The notes beneath the pieces are model-generated. The model saw only the letters and a list, made by a program, of their open reading frames with translations, searched no databases and had not been told where the DNA came from. Both the position numbers and the translations under genes were made by a program. This document shows positions 10,364 to 21,944 of a stretch of 64,000 nt of DNA, piece after piece (positions within the stretch are counted from its first letter, which is position 1; every line of letters begins with the position of its first letter). This DNA is from Ananas comosus (lineage: Eukaryota; Streptophyta; Magnoliopsida; Poales; Bromeliaceae): positions 2,964,313-3,028,312 of the forward strand of contig NC_033627.1 in assembly GCF_001540865.1 (NCBI RefSeq). Reading direction: 5' to 3'.

Positions 10364-12656
10364 CTCGCCCTAACCATCCCGTATCCGACCATATTTCATG
10401 TGTACAAGAAGAGGAGGGTTTGGATCTGGTAAGTTACATGACCAGTGTAAACCAATAGACCGATACAATACAACATGTTTACTTGCATAAGATTATCAAT
10501 TAAAATTCTGTTGTCACACTATGCTCGTTGTACTGCTTTACTATTTAATCGACTCCAATTTTTGTTGAGGTTTAGCACACGGTTACATCATTTATTTTAA
10601 TTATTTTGTTTTGCGGGTCACGATTTTACGCAATGGTGTGGGGGCTACTCTTAATACTAATTGGATTCCTCCATTATTATGATGTGATCTCCTCTACTAC
10701 TACTACTGTAGTAGTACTACGACCCCTATAACAACTACTAATACTATTAGCTTTTTCTCCCTTTTTCTGGCTCTTTTTTATCGAAGGACACCTCCTCAGC
10801 TTTGCTTTGCCTTTCTCGGATTTTGCAACGGCCCTTTGTTCCCTCCTCCAGTGAAAAAGGGCTGTTGAACGGCACGGTTCTGTACCATAAGACTGCTAGT
10901 TGTCTTTAAAAGATATATAAAATCCCCATATAAATTCCCTCACCTTTGTTTTCCCACTCCCTGCTCCTCTTTTTTTTCCCCTGTTATTTAGCATCTTTTG
11001 TAGACTTTGGATCTAGAGCTTTAGTTGTGAAAACTAGTTAGTTTGGTCTCTTCTGATATTAGTTTAGATTTAGGATAATAGCAACTTAGTTGGTGGATTA
11101 ATTTTGTAGGGTAAATGGGTCCATAATAACATGCATGGTGTATTTGATGTGTACTGAAATGGTATGCTGGGCCATGTAGGAATTAATATTTGCTAGCCCA
11201 CTAGACACACCAGCTATGTTTGATGGCCACAAGCCTCCTGTATTAAATAAGGGGGATGGGTGCACACATGTGCAGGGTTTTGTGTTTGTGGTGTGATTTG
11301 GTGGTGGTGGTGGTGGTGGTGGCCCCTACAAAATAGGATCTGGATGCTCTTAATTCATCTCCGTGTGGCTATATTTTTGTTTGATCTTTAAAGCTATCTG
11401 CGTGTGGTCTCTCTATTGTAGGTTGGAGTGTGTTTGTCTCTTTTAATAAGTTGGCAATTACAGCTGTCTTTGCTCTGCATTATGATGTATTGGCTCTTTT
11501 GCTAACTTAAAGATGATAATCCTGTTGCACCTGTCATCCTCGTATAATTCGAATGTAGAGCATTAACATGGTATGTGTACACCGACAGAGACTTTGACGC
11601 ACAATACAAATGAAATGATCGATTGTTAACAATCAACCTCCCACAACACCACAAGTTAGGCTACGGTAACAGTAGTGGATCTATAGTTTTGCTGTAATGG
11701 CTACTGTAATACCAGGTAACAGTAGTGGATCTATAGTTTTGCTGTAATGTCTACTGTAATACCAGTGGACAATTGGTACCGCCATTCTATCAGTACTAGA
11801 ATGAACAGCTAACTAAATTCTATGGTCCTAGAGTTGTCCCCCTCCGCAACCTATTTACCTCATTGTAACTAGCTTTTGACGGGATCCCAAAATTGATAAT
11901 TCCTGGTCATGCCATGCTCGTGATTCTCAACAGTACTGTTTTGAAGAGACCCTGAATAGTTCTAAATCATTGTGTGAAGTAAGATTTCTATCTCTCTCTC
12001 TCTCTCTCACTCAGTCGTTCTATGGGGTTTGTTAGGGGCTTTGTTGTATAGTTTAGCGTTGTCAGATAAAGTTTTGTGCATGCAGTGCCACTAGCGTAAC
12101 CATTGTATTAGTAGTTTCTAGCAATTTATTTCGCTTTGGTCTTGTTTAGCGTCGGCGCTGGTTTTTACTCATTTTACATAATTTAATATATTGATGGAAA
12201 AAATCCTCTCTTTTTTTTTGTCATAATTAGTTAGCTTGTAATACACTGGCAAAATGATGGATGATAGTTTATTTAAAAAATATTTTTAAATTTTTATTTT
12301 TTTCTTGTTAAATAAATACTTTGGATGTATGGATTATAATTAATACATCATACTTTTCTACACTATTTTATATATAATATAAAGACTTTATTGGAAAAAA
12401 AAAAAAAGAAAAACGGTAATAATACCAAACTCGGCACTCTGCTTTTATGGCTTAAATTTTGTTTTTCTTCTTCCTCGTCTTCTTTGTTGCACCATAAGCG
12501 TAAACAAAAGAAAAGCGTAATTTGTATATTTATATTTTATAAATCTTAGTGTTCACAAAATTTTTTAATCTTCGAGTGAAAAAGGGAAAAAAAAAAGAAG
12601 AAAAAAGACAGGTCAAAAATAAGAATCCTTAGATTAATAGTGTGTAATATATATAT
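10364..12656 (+). other. 3' flank of the PITH gene, then non-coding DNA
   Basis: The first 200 or so bases are probably the PITH 3' untranslated region. After that I see no gene. Notable items are a (TGG)n run near 11295-11320, a triplet palindrome of cta/tag units near 10695-10725, a CT run near 11990-12010, and the 50-bp tandem duplication listed separately. Confidence 0.5.
11665..11764 (+). repeat. Tandem duplication, 2 x 50 bp
   Basis: Copy one is 11665-11714 and copy two 11715-11764. Both run from ggtaacagtagtggatcta to ctactgtaatacca, differing at about one base (ggctac against gtctac). The near identity suggests a recent duplication. Confidence 0.9.
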
Positions 12657-13195
12657 AGAGTTGAGCTAGAATACTCTCGATAGTAAACGGAGTATTTTAC
12701 TATCGAGTTGTTTTCGATGATAGAGCTTTCAAATTGACGATCGGCTCCGTTAAATATGATCTAAATCATTTAAACTACCTAGAAATCAAATTTTACGCAC
12801 TTTCGATATTGTTCTTTTATCCATCTAGTGAACAGAAAATGAATGGTTGAAAATGAATATTCTTTAAAAAATGATGATAGGAGTCTTGTAATCAAGATCA
12901 AGAGTATAGATCTTGTTTTAAATAGTTTAAAGAATTTTCTAACAAAAATACAATGATTTGGATATCTTATACACCGTTTAAACGAAAAAACGTCTCTTAT
13001 CCACCATTAAATATTACAATTTGAAACCCTTTGATCATTAGCACAAATGATGCGAAAAGATTTGAAATTTGATTTCTAAACACTTTAAGTGGTATAGATC
13101 ATGTTCAACGGAGCCGATCGTCAATTGGAAGCTCTATCATCGAAAACAGCTCGATAGTAAAATGCCCCGTTACTATAGAGAGTATTCTAGCTCAA

Positions 13196-13200
<5 letters not shown>
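12657..13200. mobile_element. MITE of family A, best-preserved copy
   Basis: The left end is agagttgagctagaatactc and the right end is its near-exact inverse, gagtattctagctcaactct. Inner mirror motifs are gttttcgatgatagagct against agctctatcatcgaaaac, and gacgatcggctccgtt against aacggagccgatcgtc. Short (TA)n lies left and about 58 bases of (TA)n lie right. It has no coding capacity; 544 bp is long for a MITE. Confidence 0.8.
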
Positions 13201-13248
<48 letters not shown>

Positions 13249-13258
13249 ATATATATAT
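13200..13258. repeat. (TA)n microsatellite
   Basis: This is an almost pure TA run of about 58 bases abutting the right end of the family A MITE. Confidence 0.95.
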
Positions 13259-13264
13259 CATTAA

Positions 13265-14452
13265 GGCCCCGTTTGGTTTGGGGAGAGTTATCCCCGCTTT
13301 TCCGCCAAACGGGCGTGAAATTTGGTCGGAATATTTTATCCCCGTCAAACCTTGCTATTTTCGATTATTCCGGAATAGCCAGGGATTTGCTATTCCACCA
13401 TTTTGGTGGAATAGAACTATTCCAATGCTTAATTTCAAATTTAATAAAAATTATAAATTGAATTAAAACTAAATTATATAAATATAGTATGTTATATATT
13501 ATAATACATTATTTTTGTTATAAATTATTAATTGTACTATATTAATACATATTATTTATATTAAATATTATAATAAAATTTATATAATAATTATATTTAA
13601 ATATTATAATAAATTCTTTTTATTAAATTTAAGTTTAAATAGAATTTTAAAAATTTATAAATTATTATAATAAATAGTTTTTTATTAATTGTTCCCATCC
13701 TATTCTTATTTAAAAATTTAAAAATTAAAATTAAAATTTTAAAATTTATATATATAATAACATTATTTTATTATAAAATTATTAATGTACTATATTAATA
13801 ATTATTATTATATTTAAATTATTATAATAAAATTTATAGTAAATTATATTTAAATATTATAATAAATCTTTTTATTAAATTTAAGTTTAAGTAGAATTTT
13901 AAAAAATTTACAAATTTATTATAATAAATTATTTTTATTAATTGTTCCACCCCTATTCTTATTTTAAAATTTTAAAATTTAAAATTTTAAAATTTATAAT
14001 TTATAATCTCAAAAATAAAGTTTATAATTTTAAATTTTAAATTTTTATATTTAAATTTGAAATTTAAAATTTGATATTTTATATTTTTCAAATTTAAATT
14101 TGATATTAAATTTAAAGTTTGAAATTTAAAATTTAAAATTTTGAATTTAAAATTTGAGATTTTAAATTTCAAATTTGAAAATTTAAAAGTTAAAATTTTA
14201 AACTTAAAAATATATATTTAAAAATTTAAATTTAAATATAATAAGAGGATAATATGATTATTTTTTATTTATAAAACCCATTATCTTTCTTATTCCATCT
14301 TACGTAACCAAACGCTATTTTTTTTATTCCCAGGAATAAACTAATTTTTATTCAAACGCAAAATTGATCTAATCCCCGCTTATACCTTAATTTATACTTA
14401 TTTTTAGAATAGTCATTTTTTGCTTATCCTCGAACCAAATGATACATAAGTT
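13265..14452. mobile_element. AT-rich non-autonomous DNA element with GTTTGGTT ends
   Basis: The left end reads ggccccgtttggtttgggga, a motif common at plant hAT-like termini. The right end reads gcttatcctcgaaccaaatg, a loose inverse of it. Between them is over 1 kb of nearly pure A/T, including an internal duplication of about 245 bp and a run of aaattt-type words at 13970-14235. Frames within it are composition artefacts. Exact ends and target duplication were not resolved. Confidence 0.5.
13490..13985 (+). repeat. Internal tandem duplication, about 2 x 245 bp
   Basis: The blocks at about 13490-13735 and 13747-13985 share gtactatattaata, tatttaaatattataataaa, tttttattaaatttaagttt and ttttattaattgttcc in the same order. 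They lie inside the AT-rich element. Confidence 0.65.
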
Positions 14453-14821
14453 TAGAAATGCCCGGCTTAAAAAAAAAAAAAGGAAAAAAAAAAAAAGACT
14501 CTGAATAGTGCGCGATGGGAATCGTACTAGGGGCAAGGACAACTGTGAACTCTTTTCTTTACTCCTTTTTTATTTATCCTCTCTTGTTTTTTTACTCCCC
14601 TTTCTTTCTTTCTTGCTTTCTTTCTTTCTTTTCCGTGCATGTTGATTTGGTGGAAATCGAGGCGGTTTGTAGGGGATCCGAGGCCGCAGCTTTCTTCGGC
14701 ATAGGGTGCAGGATTCGATTGTCGGTTGGCCACACACGTAGCGGTTCGTTTTACCATCCTCACACTTTTATCGTGGCATCTGCTTTTCTTTTTTTTTTTC
14801 TTTTTTTTCTTTTTTTTTTTT

Positions 14822-15175
14822 GGATAAACTTCAAATACCATCCGATTTCGCATTTTCTTATTTCAGTACTCTATAATTTAAAGTATATCAAATTAGTGTG
14901 CTATAATTTTATTTTTATCTTTTTTTCAACTTTTTCATTAATATTTTGTTAAATTATATACAAAAAAATTTCAGATACCATATCTAGATTTATCAAATAT
15001 TCACTTTAGTACCCTTTAGTTTTAACTTTGTCACTGATTTAACGGAAAAAATTAATAAAATCGATAATAAAAAAATAAAAATAAAGTTACAGGATGCTAA
15101 ATTGATACATTTTAAATCATATGGTACTAAAGCGAGAAAGTATGAAACCACATGGGTGGTATGTATTTATTTATT
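14822..15175. mobile_element. Foldback-type MITE related to the element at 47910
   Basis: The left end reads ggataaacttcaaataccat, followed by ttcttatttcagtactc and taaagtatatcaaattagtg. The right arm carries the inverse words ctaaattgatacattttaaa, gtactaaagcgagaaagtat and gaaaccacatgggtggtat. These are the building blocks of the better-preserved 47910-48346 element. Exact ends are uncertain. Confidence 0.55.
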
Positions 15176-16722
15176 TATTTTTTACCTTCTTCGGAGGCAG
15201 TAAGTAAATCTATTTTACCAGTCCCCCATTCATGGGAAAAAGCAAGCAACCAAAGAAAAAAAAACAAAAAAAAAGGTGTTTTCACTTTTCACTTCATATA
15301 AATATATTATTATTTAAAAAAAATTATTTTGATCTTATCATTCTACCAAACAATTTAATTAAAGCCTCCTATCTCAGCATGATGCAGACTATTGCAGAAT
15401 AATGTGGGCACAAGGAAAAAGTCATGTATTTATGATGATTTCTTTTGTTGCTGTTCATTTCCCATTTAACCTGTAAATCACTATATCTGATGTAAAGAAC
15501 CAAAAGTGGGTTAAAAATTTTTTTTTTTAAAAAAAGAGATACTTTTGATGTACTGGGATATGAATCTTTCCAACCATTAAATGACTATTGCAAAAAAAAA
15601 TAAATAAATAAATAAATAAAAGAGGAAAATGGCAAATGGGTTAAATCCTTTACGTAATTGTTACATTCTATTAAACTTGCACTTTCTTTTATATATCTGA
15701 ACCACAATCTCTTTTATGTTCTCCTCTTTTCGTATCTTCTCATTAGAAATCTCAGCGGTTGGTCGACCGCATATTTTTATTTTTTAATAAAAAGGTTATT
15801 CCTCTCATAGTAGGTCAACAACCAAATTTGATCTTCACACTCTTTCGAACCAACTGTAAGGATAATCATCTGCAAGAATGTTTGGAGTTAGGTGTGTGAG
15901 GTTGAGACTTGGATTAATCATCTCATAATCTCCCTCCCTCACCACCACCACCACCACCATCAACATATCAACTTTTGTCTTCATCATCAGTATGTTATCG
16001 GGTCAGTGGAACAACTTAGGATATATAGCAAGAATTTAAGTGCCATGTCATGGAGTCATACCGGAAACTTACAAGCACGGCACAGCACGATGCATGCCGA
16101 GTCGTGCCGATGCGTGTCGGTCAAAAAAATTCTTATGTGCCGACACATAATAACATAAAATATTTATTTTCGTTGCAACAAAATATTCACTATTTATTAT
16201 GTCTTTTTATCACATCTTTTGAATTTTATTGAGAAAATTACTTAACTAATTTAAAGAATAGGGAATTTTGAGTTGTGCAATCGGCACGAAATCTGTATCG
16301 TGCTGCTATCTTATTTGCACGATACGGCGCGATAGATACGGCCCGTGCCGACGGTCACTTAAAACCTTGATATATAGATTAGTTGCTTTTCCAAAGGATT
16401 GCTAACCTAAGGTTGTTAACCTGCAGAGTAAACTGTTACTAATTGGTGTTAAGCAACTGCCTAATAAGCTTTGACAGAGTGAACTTTCCTATCTTTACTA
16501 CTTTAGTGTTGGTGCCATCAAAATCAAACCAAAAAGTAATCAGAGGGGTGTGTCAACTGTTGAGTTGGTGGAGTCATTGGGAGTTGATTGCTTGAGTAAT
16601 TTAGGTACACTATGATGAGTCTCACCTAAGATATGACCAAAGTGCATCAGATTTATTAGAAGGAAATATCATGCAAGTTTTGTAAGGTTATTTCTGCTTC
16701 ACACTTAATATAAAAATATTTA
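15176..16722. other. Non-coding interval with a degenerate dispersed repeat
   Basis: No gene is recognised. A run of (CCA)n lies near 15940-15960. From about 16030 to 16365 there are repeated cggcac/gtgccg words (gcacggcacagcacgatgca, gtgccgatgcgtgtcgg, cggcacgaaatc, acggcgcgatagatacggcc), ending gtgccgacggtcacttaaaa. This looks like an old non-autonomous element, but ends were not resolved. Confidence 0.45.
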
Positions 16723-17117
16723 GGATTAATTTTATATAGGTCCCTGCAAATATAGTAAATTACAAATATATCCCTACAAAGTTGTAAGTCCCGATGTTTT
16801 CAAATATGTTCCTACCGTTAGAATTCGTCAAAAAAATTTAGTTAACCATAGGTTAAATACTTAATCTTGGTTAGTTAGTGAGGTGAATTGACTTTTTTAT
16901 CCTTCTTCAGTTAACAATTGGAATTTTTGGAAGGATATATTTGTGATGGCAAAAAGATCATTTCATTTATAAAATAGACATTATGTCAACGATAACAAAC
17001 TAGAGGAACATATTTGAAAATATTATGAAATTTGCAGGAATAACATATGAAAGTTGAACTTTATAGAGATATATTTACAATTCTCTATATTTTCAGGAAT
17101 CTATATGAAATTAACCG
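16723..17117. mobile_element. MULE-type MITE with perfect 9-bp target duplication
   Basis: The left end is ggattaattttatataggtc, and the right end reads the inverse, gaatctatatgaaattaacc. The flanks aaatattta at 16714-16722 and 17118-17126 are identical, a 9-bp duplication as made by Mutator-superfamily transposases. It has no coding capacity. Confidence 0.75.
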
Positions 17118-17126
17118 AAATATTTA

Positions 17127-17771
17127 TGAGGAAAAAATTACTGCTAATAGTGGAAATATAAATAGAGCCAAACCAGATCTGTAATTAAACAATTTAAGCT
17201 TATTCTTAACGAGATCTCTTCGAAAGAAATGATATGCTACTATCGAGTTCATCTGAGGGACGAGTCTTGAGTCTGGGATAAGGTAATATATTTTCAAGAG
17301 GGAGAGTGAGCCTACGTACTGTGGCCAAATAGAAAACATAAGTTTGCGCATGCTAATGAGTGCTTAATTTCTTAAGGCACAAATGATATTGTTTTTTACA
17401 TGATATAATCCCAGCCTAAGCACACACATGTACACCACCCTACGCATGCTGAGAGAGAAAAGAGGTTTTAACCTTTCTTTCTTTCTTTCACATAATACAG
17501 TTTGGAGGAGTGCACAAACTTTGAGAGGGAGAGACAGCCTCTGCATCCCTCTCTTTCCCACCTGACCTGCCCACACTAAAAAAAAAAAGGAATTTTCTGC
17601 CATCACCACTCATCATCAAAATTCCCCTCCCATCATGGAGAAAGGGATTGCAGCCCAACCCTCACTAATCCTCCAGCCACATGTGGTGAAGGATGAAATG
17701 AAATTTGAGGCTGGTTCAAGAGCCCTACTTTATAAAAGCTCAAAAAACCTATTGAACAATATACTTCATTG
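17127..17771. other. Non-coding interval
   Basis: A short frame at 17635-17823 starts MEKGIAAQPSLILQP but resembles no family I know and runs into the tandem repeat. The strand opposite 17364-17609 gives only a low-complexity frame. I see no supported gene here. Confidence 0.4.
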
Positions 17772-18000
17772 CAGTAAGACCAGTCAGATTCTTAGTATCT
17801 GTTTGGCGTGGCTTTCAAAATAAGTTCTATATATTAGTTCACCATCTTACAATAAGACTAGTTAGATCTTATAGTATTTGTCTAGCATGGTTTTCAAAAT
17901 GAGTTTTATATTCCAATTCTTCACCTTACAGCAAGACCAGTTAGATCCATAGTTTCTCTTTAGCGTGGGCCTTCGAAACAAGTTCTGTATTGCAAGTAGT
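17772..18000 (+). repeat. Degenerate tandem repeat, 3 x about 78 bp
   Basis: Copies start at 17772, 17850 and 17929, a period of 78-79 bases. Each carries aRtaagaccagt-type, agatcYata, ttagcgtgg-type and tttcRaaaYaagtt words. The copies differ at roughly one base in five. Confidence 0.75.
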
Positions 18001-18588
18001 AGTTAGGTTTTTGAAACTTCTTGTTCTGCTGCTGCGATAGAATTCTAATGAAAAATACTACGAGGATTTGAAATAACACTTCTACAGAGGTTCTAAATAA
18101 CTCATGTCCCATATCACAATCTACAGGAGTGGCCTATTTTGAGCTCAACTTTGGAGCCTTGATTTGAAATGCTGTAGTGCTATGGGGGATTTGATGTTCC
18201 AGCTTAGAGTCTTCTCAGTCCAAGCTTTTGGTGAGCTTGAGTTAATGGGTCTTATCCAATTTGGTGGTAGTGGCATAGTGGGTTATCTTAAGGGCATCAG
18301 GTAACAACTTTTGCTAGTGTTGTTGCCACTACTGTGATCACAACTCCCACAAATCTAACCTCCTAGCTCTTAATGTCTGCGTCAATCTTGATCCGAGCCC
18401 ATGGGGGGTCTCGATCGAAAATGACTCGTCATGCATGCAAGCTGTGTTCAGGCCAAAGTAGTTTGAATCGTCAACAAGGTGAGTTCGGTTCCGGTTGAGG
18501 TTCTTTGACCTGATAAGTCGTGCCACCTGATCCGTCTTTCCTTCGCTTTAGCCAGTTTTAACGAGCCAGTCATATCGAAATCAAACTT
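18001..18588. other. Unannotated interval before the SINE
   Basis: This interval is more GC-balanced than its surroundings, and a minus-strand frame lies at 18338-18526. I recognise no protein, and no splice-linked exons could be found. Confidence 0.3.
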
Positions 18589-18603
18589 AACTCTTGATAC
18601 AAA

Positions 18604-18753
18604 CTAACCGACCGTCCCTAGAGCAAGTGGCAAAGGACTTGGTGGTTGGTACCCAAGACCTAAATTCGAATCCTAGTTGATTCACATTTCCAGCAAAGTT
18701 TATTTCTAAATGAAATAAATGAAGTGGGTAGTATGCTATCTTTCTCTCAAAAA
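18604..18753 (+). mobile_element. tRNA-derived SINE with 15-bp target duplication
   Basis: The body runs from the ccgaccgtccctagagcaag region (A-box-like tagagcaagtgg), through a B-box-like attcgaatcc, to gattcacatttccagc, gtttatttctaaatgaaat and a short A tail. It is flanked by identical 15-mers aactcttgatacaaa at 18589-18603 and 18754-18768. Long duplications, a pol III type promoter and an A tail are diagnostic of a SINE. Sister copies lie at 43067, 43661 and 60040. Confidence 0.92.
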
Positions 18754-18768
18754 AACTCTTGATACAAA

Positions 18769-21056
18769 TCATAAGCATATGAACCTGATGAACCAGATCG
18801 CTGTATAACATAACTTTTGCCCAGTAAAGTCCAAAAAAAAAAAGTGCTAGAACATACAAATCTACAAAACAAACTAAACATTCAATTGGGATGTTTAAAT
18901 TTGACCATGTGGACCCATTGTAAGTGACATCTCACTTAGCCATTTCCATTGTATTCAAGTAGTCAAAGAGTGGTCAAGAGTGTAGTAGCCCCTTTGTGAT
19001 TGTCTCACAAGGGAAATTGCTCTGGCCCCACAAACATTCTTCCGTACACATGATCTCAATTATTTTTTCCAAAAAAAAAAACTAGAATATTTTTTTATAT
19101 ATAATTTTGTTCATATTTTGAAGTGTAGGTCCCAAACCCTAAGAATTGGCAGGTTCATGATTATATCCAGATGCACTTGTCTCCCTCACACTTCCCTTAT
19201 CTTTCCCTTTCACACACCCCTCTCTCTTTCTCTCTCTCATCACCCTCACTTTACCTCACCATCTTATATTGATTACTTATTATTGTTAAGTGTGATACTT
19301 AAGGGGATCATCACTTTTTTTTTCTTTTTGGATCTACTTTATTTTGGGTCTATAAGAATAGATATAAAGAATGGATTAGGGAGAGGAGTGAGCTCTCTTG
19401 GGATTAGATAACATGAGAGGGGATTCGCAAAAGAAACCCAATTTTATTTTTTAAAAAAAGGTTTCTATGCAGTTTGATCATACATATTTTCAAAGAAAAT
19501 TTGTTATGCTAAAGAAGAGTCGGATTCATATCTAACTTTAATGACAGCTGATTAGATTCATTAAATCTGATCAATTTTAGTTAGTGTAGTGTGATCAAAT
19601 TAAATATATCTTTTCTTAATATCAAGATCATTTCTGTTTATATACTACTCATTGTGTAGTCGAGAACATAACTGCTATAAATGCAGACTTCTTTTTGAGA
19701 TATTCAGAAGGAACAAGTCCGTTACCATTAGTTTCATTTCCCTAATAAGATAAAATTATTACGCAACAGAAGAAGAACATCATTTAGTCTTAGAAAAAGG
19801 ATAAAAGGACTTGTTATTAGTAATTTACATACAAGATATATAGTGCAAAACCCTCAAAGAGATCTCATCTATGAACAACAAGGGAGAGACACAATGAGAA
19901 GAGCAATGACATCATTAATGTGTGGTGCAAAGCAAATAAGACAATACAATTACAATTAGGGCTTTTGCTTTTGCTCTGAACAATAACTGCTTATTACACA
20001 AGCTGCTGAGGATTTTGCAGTGAGGCAAATTTGTACCCTTTCTAAGAGATTCTTTGTTTGTCCTTGAGCCCAATTTAGCCGCTAAAGTTACCAACTTTGA
20101 AAATCCATTTCCACATGAGGTCCACTGCTTGTGTATAATAATGATTGTTACAGCTCAGTTGTGGTCTCACAGGTGTAAAGATCAAAAACCCTAGACACAC
20201 ACAAATACACACCATGGATTGAAGTGAAGGAATTCATTTAGAACTATTTGTCGTTCCCAGTTCGAATCCTATTTGAGGCGGAAAATAAAATGCGTGTGTG
20301 TAGTTTACAGGCATCATCAAAGAAGAACGAAAAAAAAAAAAAAAAAGAGTCACGAACAAACTCACGGTATTGCGTATTTACAGCTTTCTGTTCTATGGCT
20401 TATTTTAGTACACTCTTCAAATATTTATCCGAAAAAAATCAGTTGTTTATTATTAATACCACATCCCTTTAATTCGATTTTATAGAATAGCTTCGTAAAC
20501 AAAATACGAATTCAACTAAACATCACCTTCAATTCGATTTTATACATAAATATATACATGCTGGAGTTGCATTATCTGAAGTGGCTTCACAAATGGAATA
20601 AGAGAAACATATACAGAAACTAAGAAGCATATGAATTTTTTTTTTTTTAATTGTTTTTTTGAAGTTAAAAACATATGAGCTCAAATAGCAGGATCTGCCC
20701 TAAGCAGTTGGGTGGGGGTGGAGCCCAGACAGGCGGCACCGTCACCAAAGCCACTCTGTCATTGCTGCTGGCAATTCCGAGCCTGCTGTTTGACTGTACA
20801 ATGTGTCCCAAAAAATTCTTCTTCCTTATCTTATCTTATAGTCGACTGGTCGGATCGTTATAATTTGAGATGCATACAGTTAAAGATACAGTGAAAATAT
20901 CTTTATTTAATTTTTTTTGGTCGTATATTATCGACCGTGATTGAATTAGAATTTTTTTTTTTTTGCCTTCTCGTAGTTGAAAGTTGCGTTCACTTCATTT
21001 ATTACCTTATCTGTTGTATGTTAAAATTATTCTTGTGAAAAAAAAATAAAAATTGA
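18769..21056. other. Non-coding interval
   Basis: No gene is recognised. Near 20250-20345 a B-box-like agttcgaatcctatt is followed by a poly-A run, which may be a decayed SINE. A CT-rich stretch lies near 19180-19240. The other frames here are short and of low complexity. Confidence 0.4.
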
Positions 21057-21089
21057 TTATAGTGGGTGGGTTAAGTTATCCCTCATTGA

Positions 21090-21455
21090 AAGTTGCTAAA
21101 TTACATTTCTGATTCTCAAATTGTAAGGTGCGTGACGCTTTCGTTTTTCAAACTATAACTTATTGTAATTTGTGGCTCGAACATTTTAGATTGTTGCAAT
21201 CAATTTCCACCGTTCAATTTAGCTGATTAAATTCTGATGTGGCGGTGAGGTGGGATCTCAATTATTATTTCATCATCAATTACAATACTATTACATTAAC
21301 AGCATGTTATTATTCAGCAGACTAAATTGTATTTGTAGGAGTTAATTATGACAACTTAGAAAGTTTGAGATAGAAACTATAATTAGTTAATTTTTGAGGA
21401 TGAAATTGTCATACGCCTCACTCTTTGGGGACTAATTAATGTGTAATTTAGACCT
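21090..21455. mobile_element. Possible MITE
   Basis: The left part reads ctaaattacatttctgattc and the right part gactaattaatgtgtaattt, loosely inverted. Mirror words aaggtgcgtgacg and gtcatacgcctc lie inside. No target duplication was found. A 24-bp tandem repeat, agacctttcaaaattattct..., follows at about 21450-21497. Confidence 0.35.
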
Positions 21456-21637
21456 TTCAAAATTATTCTCTTTAGACCTTTCAAAATTATTCTCTCCAAC
21501 TGCATCTCGTACTATCTATACATCTATACATATATTTTATATACATTATTTTTCATAAACTTTTAACACATGGCAGCACTATAGTCTCTCATTTTTAAAA
21601 TTTCTACTCTGCAATTATTGCGACCGTTCGCCTTTCC

Positions 21638-21817
21638 GTAACGTCTCCCTCTTCGGCTTTCTGTTAAATTAATTCTTTCTCTGTAATGTCTGTCTCTTTG
21701 TCTTCCTATCTCATTAATTCCTTTTTCATAACATTTGCTTCTTCGACTTTCCATTTTATTAATTCATTCTCTGTAACGTCATTGCTTCGACTTCCTGCTT
21801 CGTTAGTTTCTATTTTC
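21638..21817 (+). repeat. Tandem repeat, 4 x 45 bp
   Basis: The anchor word RtaaYRtYt recurs at 21638, 21683, 21728 and 21773, an exact 45-base spacing. Each unit has cttcgRctttc-like and attaattcWttctc words. It sits directly upstream of the peptidase fragment. Confidence 0.8.
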
Positions 21818-21822
21818 TAAGA

Positions 21823-21944
21823 AGCATTGCCCGAGAGCCTGTGGGCACGGTATACGACGTCCTCGACAACGACCTTACCTACTACGTCCGCTCCAATCTC
21901 AAACACAGTAGGCACGCTGCCCTCGCCCTCACAGTCAACATCGG
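21823..21944 (+). pseudogene. Fragment of an M16 (insulinase-like) zinc-peptidase first exon
   Basis: The frame beginning at 21823 reads REPVGTVYDVLDNDLTYYVR, then SNLKHSRHAALALTVNIG, and then meets a GT donor (gtgaat) at 21945. The words LDNxLxYYVRxN and ALALxVxxG match the N-terminal part of plant PQQL-type M16 peptidases (At5g56730-like), where I recall RLDNGLxYYVRxN and RAALALAVKVGS. The zinc-binding HxxEH lies further on in the family and is not found here. There is no start codon in a sensible context, since 45-bp tandem repeats lie directly upstream. I read it as a gene fragment, perhaps captured by a transposon. Identification is from motif memory. Confidence 0.6.

Noticed and set aside
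14527..14952. Frames with poly-Lys or poly-Phe tracts
   Set aside because: They come from poly-A/T and CTTT-type repeats.
17635..17823. 62-codon frame MEKGIAAQ... as a small gene
   Set aside because: It has no recognisable homology, and its end lies inside a tandem repeat.
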